Assembly (NCBI GenBank): GCA_013695495.1
Contig: JACDAK010000080.1
Coordinates: 1 to 13,913, forward strand
DNA: 13,913 nt
Reading direction: 5' to 3'
Source of the DNA: Blastocatellia bacterium
GTDB taxonomy: Bacteria; Acidobacteriota; Blastocatellia; Pyrinomonadales; Pyrinomonadaceae
Every line of letters starts with the position of its first letter. The stretch's first letter is position 1. A model generated the notes under the pieces. It had not been told where the DNA came from. It worked only from the letters and a program-made list of their open reading frames with translations, and did no database searches. Position numbers and translations under genes: made by a program. Positions 1 through 6,367 of this stretch are shown here, in pieces.

Positions 1-2780
1 GGGATACTCTTAAACGTTGTAGTTCCGGCTGCATTGTTCGGGTTTCCTGTGAACAGAGCATTGAGCAAACAAACGTTGTTAGATCCCCCTCGTGCTAGGT
101 TAAATGCTTCGAGAAAGGTCTGACTACCACACCGTGAATCAGTTGCGTAGATATCGACTTGGTTTCGGTTGTATGCGCCGAAAAGGTTCGTACCCCGACG
201 GCCGATATAGTTGACCTCAAGCACAATACCTCCCCAAAGTTCACGCTGGATACCCGCGAACCACTGGTGAGTTTCAGGAAACTTGATGTCCGGATCAACA
301 GTTACAATGCCGGTCGTCGAAAATGCAGGAGGTTGACGGAGCTGATCCGGTGTGAGGGATGGTGATAGGTCAGGCAGGCCGTTCCTGATCAAGAGATTCT
401 GCGATCCGATACCTGTCGCGGACGCGCTAAAGGTGTTGCCCGGTGCGCTCTGGTACACGAAGTTTGCAAACACTTGTGAGGGGAATCGGTCGTATGCCAT
501 TCGGTAGTTCATTCGAACCGAGGTTTTCCCATCGCTGAAGGGGTCCCATGCAAAGCCGACAGACGGCGAGAAGTTGTTCCAGTCGTTTTGGTACAACGAC
601 CCTTCTTCCCATCGAAGTGCATTAGAAGGAGCTGCACCTATTGTGAACGGCTGCGACGGGCGAAGGATCGGAAGGCCTTCCGACTGCGGGCTCAATTTAA
701 TTTCCCATCGAAGTCCCAGATCGAACGTCAAATTAGACCGGGCTCGCCATGTATCCTGAAAATAAAAGTCGTATTCCGGATATTTGGCGTTATAGACCCA
801 GCGGGTACCCCCCGGAGCGAACTGGTTGGGGTTGTCAGGCGAAACAACAAAACCCTGTGTAAAACTTCCGATTCGTCCGATGTAATTGTTGATCGCCGCT
901 AAAAGAAGGTTGCGGTCGTTTACGTTTATGCTAGCAGCGCCTGCTGTAGGAACACCCCAGCCTGAGAAGTCGCTTGCTCCCGTTCCGAAGCCGACTTGAC
1001 CTTCGATCTGACCACCGGCCGAGGAGCGATCGTCGATCTGGTTCCCAAAGCGGAAATTGATTCCAAACTTTAGAGTGTGCGGCGACAGGTCATAGGTCAT
1101 ATTGTCGACGAACTGCCAGGTCCTTGATGAACGTGCATTGTACTGAAAGTTGCGATCCGGGGCCGTTACGGTGTTCAAAACGAACGGAACACTGGGGTTC
1201 GATGCCGGGTATTCAAACTTAAATCCAAAACGGTTAATACCGAAAAGGAACTCGTTCACAAATCGGGGGGTAGGCGACCACCGATAATTAAACGCGAAAT
1301 TTTCGGGATTTCGAAAAGTATCGATCCAATTGGGAAAGCCGGGAAATCGCTGAAGTCCGGCGTTGGCGATATCACCAAAGGTGTTCTGCTCCCCCTTTGC
1401 ATATCTGACGTAGAATTGATTCTGATCATTGACCTTGAAGTCGAATCTCGAGACGAAATCGTACTGCTTCTCCCTCTGCGGGGCAACGAAATTGAACCGT
1501 CCAGTGTTCAGTCCGTCGCCGACCGTGTAATCGTTCGGACCGGGCAGACCTGCGAGCAGATTCATTATCATCGGATCCACCGTGATTGGACGTCCGGTCG
1601 TCGCGTCATAAGACTGGATGCACGGATTGGGGACGCCCGGGCCACAGTTGGGATATCGCGGTGTGCCGTCTGGGTTAACGGCAGCGCCGCTCGGAAACGT
1701 GCCGCTGGTGTTCGTACCGGCCGGTGCATTTCGTCCGCCTTGAACGTAGCGGATAATACCGGCACGTGCCAGCGGCGTATATACAAGTGGCGATGCAAGA
1801 CGCGTTTCACTTGCCCGCAGCATTTGCAGATTCACAAAAAAGAATGCCCGGTCACGCAAAAGAGTAAACGGATTCTCATTGTTTCCAAAAGGATTGAACA
1901 AGGGTCCGCCGAGGCTACCCCCGAAAATATGTTGGACAAACTGGCGTTTCGGTATCCCCTGCTTGTTGAGTTCAAATTCATTGGCCAGAAGCTCCGGCGT
2001 TTGGTATAGCTCAAAAAGGTTACCGGTAAACCGATTGGTTCCTGAACGAGTGGTTAACGACACTTGGGCCCCGGACGAGCGGCCGAGCTCAGCTGTAAAG
2101 TTACTCGTTACGATCTGTACCTCTCGGATTGAATCTGTATTCGCCCGAAGCGGTGTGAAGTTCGAACCGCCAGCGGTCGATTCGTTAATGTCAATTCCGT
2201 CAAGGGTAAAGTTAAAGGCACGGTCTCGTGAACCATGAACGTGCACACCGCCACCGGTGTTTGAACCTACGACGACTCCCGGCTGATAATTCAGAAGAGT
2301 TAACGGGTTGCGTCCACGAGCACCGACGATCGGAAGTGCTTCGATCTCCCGCGTTTCAACCGTTGTGCCAACATTACCCGATGTGGCGGTTTGTACAAGG
2401 TTCGCTGAGGCCTCGACCTGCACGACCTCGGTAACATCACCGACTTCCAACGTTGCGTTGATGGTCGCGGGAATGTTTACAAGAATATTGTTTCGAGAAC
2501 TTTCAAAACGTTTGAAACCTTCTCTTTCGACCGACACGGTGTAGACGCCCGGTTGGATAAGATCGAAGGTGTAAACGCCGTTATTGTTTGTAGTGGTCGT
2601 AAGACCCGTTGCAGTGCCCTCGCGGGTAAGGGTCACTGTCGCACCTGCTACCGCCGCTCCGGAGCTGTCAGTAACGGTTCCGATAATGCGCGAGGTCGTA
2701 CCCTGCGACATGACGGAAACGCTTACACAGCAGACAAAAGCGAACAGTAATAGTGCTTTCGTAAATGGTTGATTGCCCAT
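1..2780 (-). CDS. Oar-like TonB-dependent receptor with N-terminal carboxypeptidase-regulatory domain (partial, C-terminus outside window)
   Basis: An open frame of 926 codons enters from the left edge; the C-terminal part of the barrel and the stop are missing. The ATG at 2780 follows a strong GGAGGAG ribosome binding site 5 nt upstream. Residues 1-25 are a signal peptide (FTKALLLFAFVCCVSVSVMS, then QG). Residues about 28-110 form a carboxypeptidase-regulatory-like beta sandwich (GTVTDSSGAAVAGATVTL, NNNGVYTF). Residues about 125-245 resemble a plug domain (HGSRDRAFNFTLDGIDINE, then SIREVQIVTSNFTAELGRSS). The rest is aromatic-rich barrel with strands such as LTFDLGLRWE and a late GGIVLEVNYIGRRGTNLF. 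This is the Oar/CarboxypepD_reg TonB receptor type that is abundant in Acidobacteriota. Members sit in the outer membrane and are thought to import large substrates or take part in envelope functions; the substrate cannot be told from sequence. The same frame holds at both ends and in the middle, so I see no frameshift. Confidence 0.93.
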   Translation of the reverse strand, partial: MGNQPFTKALLLFAFVCCVSVSVMSQGTTSRIIGTVTDSSGAAVAGATVTLTREGTATGLTTTTNNNGVYTFDLIQPGVYTVSVEREGFKRFESSRNNILVNIPATINATLEVGDVTEVVQVEASANLVQTATSGNVGTTVETREIEALPIVGARGRNPLTLLNYQPGVVVGSNTGGGVHVHGSRDRAFNFTLDGIDINESTAGGSNFTPLRANTDSIREVQIVTSNFTAELGRSSGAQVSLTTRSGTNRFTGNLFELYQTPELLANEFELNKQGIPKRQFVQHIFGGSLGGPLFNPFGNNENPFTLLRDRAFFFVNLQMLRASETRLASPLVYTPLARAGIIRYVQGGRNAPAGTNTSGTFPSGAAVNPDGTPRYPNCGPGVPNPCIQSYDATTGRPITVDPMIMNLLAGLPGPNDYTVGDGLNTGRFNFVAPQREKQYDFVSRFDFKVNDQNQFYVRYAKGEQNTFGDIANAGLQRFPGFPNWIDTFRNPENFAFNYRWSPTPRFVNEFLFGINRFGFKFEYPASNPSVPFVLNTVTAPDRNFQYNARSSRTWQFVDNMTYDLSPHTLKFGINFRFGNQIDDRSSAGGQIEGQVGFGTGASDFSGWGVPTAGAASINVNDRNLLLAAINNYIGRIGSFTQGFVVSPDNPNQFAPGGTRWVYNAKYPEYDFYFQDTWRARSNLTFDLGLRWEIKLSPQSEGLPILRPSQPFTIGAAPSNALRWEEGSLYQNDWNNFSPSVGFAWDPFSDGKTSVRMNYRMAYDRFPSQVFANFVYQSAPGNTFSASATGIGSQNLLIRNGLPDLSPSLTPDQLRQPPAFSTTGIVTVDPDIKFPETHQWFAGIQRELWGGIVLEVNYIGRRGTNLFGAYNRNQVDIYATDSRCGSQTFLEAFNLARGGSNNVCLLNALFTGNPNNAAGTTTFKSI

Positions 2781-2804
2781 CTCACTCCTCCAAGTTGTTT
2801 TAGT

Positions 2805-2810
2805 AGTATA
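2805..2810 (-). promoter_or_regulatory. possible -10 box of the TonB receptor gene
   Basis: On the minus strand this reads TATACT, five of six matches to TATAAT. It would start transcription about 18 nt before the ATG at 2780, leaving the GGAGGAG site inside the leader. At the expected spacing there is no TTGACA-like -35 box; a perfect palindrome lies there instead (2823-2837). A factor-dependent promoter would fit, but this is inference from position only. Confidence 0.3.
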
Positions 2811-2822
2811 ACGAACGCTAAT

Positions 2823-2837
2823 GATAACTGAGTTATC
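2823..2837. promoter_or_regulatory. 15-nt perfect palindrome, candidate operator
   Basis: GATAACT-G-AGTTATC has two perfect 7-bp arms around one central base. It lies 43-57 nt upstream of the TonB receptor start, where the -35 region of the putative promoter would be. The sequence and symmetry are seen directly; a role as a regulator-binding site is inferred. Confidence 0.35.
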
Positions 2838-2870
2838 GTGCAGAATTAATGATGTAAGATAGCACAACTG

Positions 2871-2885
2871 TTAACAAAGTGTTAA
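2871..2885. promoter_or_regulatory. second 15-nt palindrome upstream of the TonB receptor gene
   Basis: TTAACA-AAG-TGTTAA has perfect 6-bp arms and a 3-nt centre. Its centre lies 48 bp from that of the palindrome at 2823-2837. The interval 2781-2919 is AT-rich and holds no gene. I see no strong terminator for the propeller gene that ends at 2920: a run of eight T on the plus strand (2897-2904) is A on the transcribed strand. Confidence 0.25.
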
Positions 2886-2919
2886 TGCTAACGAAGTTTT
2901 TTTTGAGGATGTGAGAAAT

Positions 2920-3894
2920 CTAGCGTGTATATTGCACGATAGTGCCGTTTTTACCCACTGCCCAGCCCATTCGGCGGTTCGTGAAAAGGCCATAGAGGTG
3001 GCCGTCAAACTCACATTCTTCACGCACCCACGTGCGGCCGTGGTCACTCGTTCGCAGTACCGAACCATTATGGCCGACCGCCCATCCATTGCGGTCGTCT
3101 GTAAACGCGACCCGCATCAGCGTATCAGTAAAATGAGGTTTTATCGATTCCCATGATTCGCCTCCGCTTTCGGTGCGTAAGATCGTTCCCTCGCGACCGA
3201 CCGCGAATCCATAAGAGCTGTCTCTAAATTCAATGGCAAAAAGCGGCTCCCTCGTACCCGTCTGCTGGATCTGCCAGTTTAATCCGCCATCCCGTGAATG
3301 AATGATCAACCCGTTATCGCCCGCAATCCAAGCCCGCCTGTTCCCGCTGAAACCAAGATGATAAAGCTCAGACTTATACGGCACAAGCACTCGCTGCCAG
3401 CTCGAACCTCCGTCGTCGGTCCTCATCACCAACGACTCAAGCACCCGGTTCTCGGGGCTGATCACCGAACCGATCGCAAGCCCGCGCCGCTTGTCGCCGA
3501 ATCTAATGCTCAAAAACGTCGGCGTATTTCGCCCGAATTCCTGTTGATCGAAGATCGTAATTTGACGCCAGGTGCGGCCTGCGTCGCTCGTCATGAAAAG
3601 CTTTCGGCCGGCAACGACGTAACCGTCGCGCTCGTTTCTAAAATATATCTCGTTTACGTCCTCTGTGATGCCTAACGAAACGCGCGTCCATGTCGTCCCT
3701 CCGTCCCGGGTCGAAGCAAGAAATCCATTGTCACCCGCGATCCATCCCGTCGAGCTGCTCGTAAAATGTACCGATACAAGATCGCCGCCTCCCGAATCGA
3801 CGCGTGAAGAACGCCACGCCTCCTGACCAAATGTCCATGAGGAAAGGACCAGAACAAAAAGAATAGCCGAAACAAAGCTCGATCTGCGTGACAC
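2920..3894 (-). CDS. secreted Ycf48-like / BNR-type seven-bladed beta-propeller protein
   Basis: With a GTG start at 3894 the product is 324 aa: a signal peptide (VSRRSSFVSAILFVLVLSSW, ending near FGQ) and then only propeller repeats. Each blade carries a G-W/F-A-V-G-x-N/D-G element followed by a strand ending in x-T/S-x-D-x-G-x-x-W. I count six such units (GWIAGDNG, GYVVAGRK, GLAIGSV, AWIAGDNG, GFAVGREG, GWAVGHNG) plus a closing half unit (GWAVGKNGTIVQYTR), which fits a seven-bladed ring closed by the C-terminal strand. This matches the Ycf48/HCF136-like family. In phototrophs Ycf48 helps assemble photosystem II; in heterotrophs the family members are exported proteins of unknown role, so no photosynthetic function should be inferred. 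An in-frame ATG at 3960 would add 22 residues, but it lies inside a terminator-like hairpin and would place sequence before the signal peptide, so the GTG is preferred. Confidence 0.85.
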   Translation of the reverse strand: MSRRSSFVSAILFVLVLSSWTFGQEAWRSSRVDSGGGDLVSVHFTSSSTGWIAGDNGFLASTRDGGTTWTRVSLGITEDVNEIYFRNERDGYVVAGRKLFMTSDAGRTWRQITIFDQQEFGRNTPTFLSIRFGDKRRGLAIGSVISPENRVLESLVMRTDDGGSSWQRVLVPYKSELYHLGFSGNRRAWIAGDNGLIIHSRDGGLNWQIQQTGTREPLFAIEFRDSSYGFAVGREGTILRTESGGESWESIKPHFTDTLMRVAFTDDRNGWAVGHNGSVLRTSDHGRTWVREECEFDGHLYGLFTNRRMGWAVGKNGTIVQYTR

Positions 3895-3899
3895 TCTAA

Positions 3900-3904
3900 C
3901 CTCC
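3900..3904 (-). promoter_or_regulatory. ribosome binding site that decides the GTG start of the propeller gene
   Basis: On the minus strand GGAGG lies 5 nt before GTG at 3894, an ideal spacing. It sits downstream of the T tract of the hairpin at 3922-3970 and supports the shorter protein, which begins exactly with the signal peptide. Confidence 0.7.
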
Positions 3905-3913
3905 GGGGTTGTG

Positions 3914-3970
3914 AAAAAAGAAAGGTGGCCTATGCATAAGAATAACGTATTCTCCTGCATAAATCACCTT
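3914..3970 (-). terminator. large interrupted hairpin followed by a T tract, end of the VIT-VWA transcript
   Basis: Minus-strand order: AAGGTG, ATT, TATGCA, GG, AGAATA, loop CGT, TATTCT, TA, TGCATA, GGC, CACCTT. The three 6-bp blocks pair perfectly and are separated by symmetric 3x3 and 2x2 internal loops, giving a 49-nt structure (3922-3970). It is followed by TCTTTTTT (3921-3914). It starts about 29 nt after the stop of the VIT-VWA gene (3999) and ends 28 nt before the propeller GTG. It looks like an intrinsic terminator or attenuator. The interior stem is AT-rich, so its efficiency is uncertain. Confidence 0.6.
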
Positions 3971-3998
3971 CTTGACGGCGGCAACCGTTGTATTTTGC

Positions 3999-6233
3999 CT
4001 AGTCAGTGACCCGGTATATTCGACCGTTCCAGATCACCACAACGTTGCGTCCCAACGCGAAATACGGGGCCAGCGCCGGTTCTGTTCGCAGCGTCTTGTA
4101 ATACTCTTCGCTCGCAAACTTCAGCCGCGATTCCGGCAGCTTTGTTTCCGGCTTCACATCCGCATCGACCCACGCGTCATTCTCATAGAAGAAGTTGCGG
4201 TTCGCCACGAACTGGGTCTCCCGCGAGCGACGGATGACAACCATATCGTCTTCACTGTCAACGGAAACAGTTGCATTCGACTTCATTTGGTTCTGTCGCA
4301 TGCTCTCCTGAACAGCGTCCTGCCCGCTTTGGCTTCGCATTGCCGCGGCGGACCCCGGTGACATTCGCATCAGTCCCATAGCATCACGCGTCGTCGCAAC
4401 CCTAGTTCCGTCGGTCGCAAGGTACGACGTATATGGCGTGACTATACCGAAACGCGTGCCCAGCTCAACAACTTCATCCTTCAACTCCTTAGTCTCCCCA
4501 TTCACGCGGATCTGCTCTACGAGCCAACCCACCCGACGTGTAGCCCATAGCCTTGGCAGAAAATCATTCTCTGTCGACCGCAGGGGAAAGTCGAGATTGT
4601 TATATGCATATGTACGCACCCCCCTGCCGACTTTCCCCCGCAATGTCAATGTTGCATTTCTAATGTCTGCCGAATTTCGGTAACGGCCGATCATCACCAC
4701 CTGCATCCCTTTAAAGATGTCACCCGGCTGCCGCGGATAAATAAACTCTGTTTGCACATTTCCCAGGTCCATACTCACCTCAGAAAGAACCGGCGAGCTG
4801 ACGCGAGCAAAAAAGTTCGACACCTTAACTTCAAGATCCTCGGTTGGCTGAACATAATCCGAGGTCCCGCCATTCTCACTCCCGATCTTGTCGAGCAGCA
4901 CAGCATTCACGTCATACCCAAAGCCGAAAGGAAAGATTCTCGCATCTGCAGCTTTCGCCTTTTTGATATTGGCGACGATTGCGTCCACATTTCGTTCACC
5001 TACAGTCGCGACGCCATCCGTCATGAACACAATCATCTTCGGACGATCGCTTTTGTCGAACTGCTTCAGCGAGGCGATCAGCGAATCGTTGATATTCGTT
5101 CCGCCCGAAGGCTGTAGCCTGTTGACGAACTCTTCGCCCTGCTTCTTACCCGCAGCGTTGGCGCTTATCAGCCCCGTCATCATCAGATGTTCTTCGCCGG
5201 CAAAGTTGATCACGTTGAACCGGTCGCCGTCCCGCAGCGTTCTGATGCCAAACAAAAGCGCCGCCCGAGCCTTCTCCATCTTGCCTGCCTCAGCCATCGA
5301 ACCGCTCGTATCCAGCACGAACACGATGTCTTTGTTCACAAGTTGCCTCTCCGAGATGTCATCCCGCGGCGACACCATCATAAGAAAGTAACCATCCTTT
5401 CCCGGTTCGCGGTAAGTTATCAACGAGACGCCCAGGTCCTCATCCGATCGCGTATAAAAAAGCTGCAGATCGCTGTCGTTATCCTTGGTCTCAAATGAAA
5501 CCTTCGCAACGCTGGAGCCTCGCTGCGCGACCTCAACCGTGTGCGAAGGCGAGTAGATATTCCGCAAACCTCCCTTCCCGCTGATATGGATCTTGCCCGA
5601 AACGGTGCCAAATTGCTGCTGCGGCATCGGCGGACCGGGCCGTAGATCGGTGCCCTGCGTTCGCCACAGATTGCGACCGGAACCGAGCGGATATCGGTAG
5701 GAGACCGTGCCCGAATCCGCCGTCAATACCTGCGTATAACGCAGCTCGACCTTCTTATCTGAATGTGGCGGGATCGGAAATATCGAAGCCTGCATCAAAT
5801 TTTTCCCCGCATATTCCAATAACCCCGGGTCGCGCTGCGACCGTACTATCTCGTCATAGATCCGGCGTGCCTCTTCCCTGCTCCGCACCTCGCCGACCAG
5901 TTTCTTGCCGTTTTCCCAGATCGAGAATTCGCTGACCGACGCCCCTTCCGGGATCGGAAAAAAGTAGATCCCCTCAAGCATGTGAACCGTGTCATTCCTA
6001 AACACCTGCTCCACATGCGTCGTCGCAACCTGCCCGTCGATCTTCGTGTCGAGCGTGATCGACTTAACAGGCAATACGTTCGGCAGGGGCACCGGAATGG
6101 GCCTCGGCGGAGGGCACGGCCTGCGATCGCACGGGCGCGGAATTATCACGCCCTGCGCAGATGCCTGCTGAACTAGAACAAAACCGGCCATAACAAAAAG
6201 GCCGATAAAAAAACCAAAGATTCTCGCGTTCAT
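3999..6233 (-). CDS. secreted VIT and von Willebrand factor A domain protein
   Basis: 744 aa; ATG at 6233 is preceded by GGAG at good distance. Residues 1-26 are a signal peptide (cleavage after QQASA). A short proline-rich stretch with two cysteines follows (CDRRPCPPPRPIPVPLP). Residues about 55-172 are a VIT (vault / inter-alpha-trypsin) domain with the hallmark segment EARRIYDEIVRSQRDPGLLE. Residues about 301-475 are a VWA domain with a complete MIDAS metal site: DTSGS (D308, S310, S312), T379 in GGTN and D406 in FMTDG. The C-terminal part has FGIVTPYTSYLA, typical of this architecture, and ends in an FFYENDAWVD...LAPYFALGRNVVV segment that I recall in related proteins. No sortase signal or C-terminal membrane segment is seen, so it should be periplasmic or secreted. 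The VWA domain suggests metal-dependent binding of a protein partner, which is unknown. The gene diverges from the helical protein at 6368. Confidence 0.92.
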   Translation of the reverse strand: MNARIFGFFIGLFVMAGFVLVQQASAQGVIIPRPCDRRPCPPPRPIPVPLPNVLPVKSITLDTKIDGQVATTHVEQVFRNDTVHMLEGIYFFPIPEGASVSEFSIWENGKKLVGEVRSREEARRIYDEIVRSQRDPGLLEYAGKNLMQASIFPIPPHSDKKVELRYTQVLTADSGTVSYRYPLGSGRNLWRTQGTDLRPGPPMPQQQFGTVSGKIHISGKGGLRNIYSPSHTVEVAQRGSSVAKVSFETKDNDSDLQLFYTRSDEDLGVSLITYREPGKDGYFLMMVSPRDDISERQLVNKDIVFVLDTSGSMAEAGKMEKARAALLFGIRTLRDGDRFNVINFAGEEHLMMTGLISANAAGKKQGEEFVNRLQPSGGTNINDSLIASLKQFDKSDRPKMIVFMTDGVATVGERNVDAIVANIKKAKAADARIFPFGFGYDVNAVLLDKIGSENGGTSDYVQPTEDLEVKVSNFFARVSSPVLSEVSMDLGNVQTEFIYPRQPGDIFKGMQVVMIGRYRNSADIRNATLTLRGKVGRGVRTYAYNNLDFPLRSTENDFLPRLWATRRVGWLVEQIRVNGETKELKDEVVELGTRFGIVTPYTSYLATDGTRVATTRDAMGLMRMSPGSAAAMRSQSGQDAVQESMRQNQMKSNATVSVDSEDDMVVIRRSRETQFVANRNFFYENDAWVDADVKPETKLPESRLKFASEEYYKTLRTEPALAPYFALGRNVVVIWNGRIYRVTD

Positions 6234-6367
6234 AAATTCTCCGTAGATTAGAGTTCAACCGGATGATTCTCTTGCTGGACACTTGCAGAACGGCTTAGGC
6301 TAAGAAATATTGCAACTTTTTATTGACTTTGCGTTTACAATCTTCATAACACCGCCGGAGGACTCCT
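6234..6367. promoter_or_regulatory. divergent intergenic region between the VIT-VWA gene and the helical-protein gene
   Basis: This 134-nt gap must hold promoters for both directions. On the plus strand TTGACT (6323-6328) is followed after 16 nt by CATAAC (6345-6350), and TACAAT (6336-6341) is a second -10 candidate with TTGCAA 20 nt upstream (6310-6315). Neither combination has ideal spacing and leader length. CTTAG-G-CTAAG (6294-6304) is a small palindrome midway. GGAGGA (6357-6362) is a strong ribosome binding site 5 nt before the ATG at 6368. I see no convincing minus-strand -35/-10 pair. Confidence 0.35.

Noticed and set aside
1416..2009. 197-residue plus-strand open frame inside the TonB receptor
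   Set aside because: It is antisense to a clear plug and barrel coding region, has the Arg- and Cys-rich composition of a shadow frame, and has no ribosome binding site.
3895..3960. ATG 3960 as the start of the propeller gene
   Set aside because: The codon is part of a hairpin followed by a T tract and the extension precedes an obvious signal peptide. GTG 3894 has GGAGG at 5 nt.
4752..5391. Overlapping plus-strand open frames (121 and 167 residues) inside the VIT-VWA gene
   Set aside because: They are antisense to the conserved VWA domain with its MIDAS motifs, and their composition and overlap are typical of shadows.
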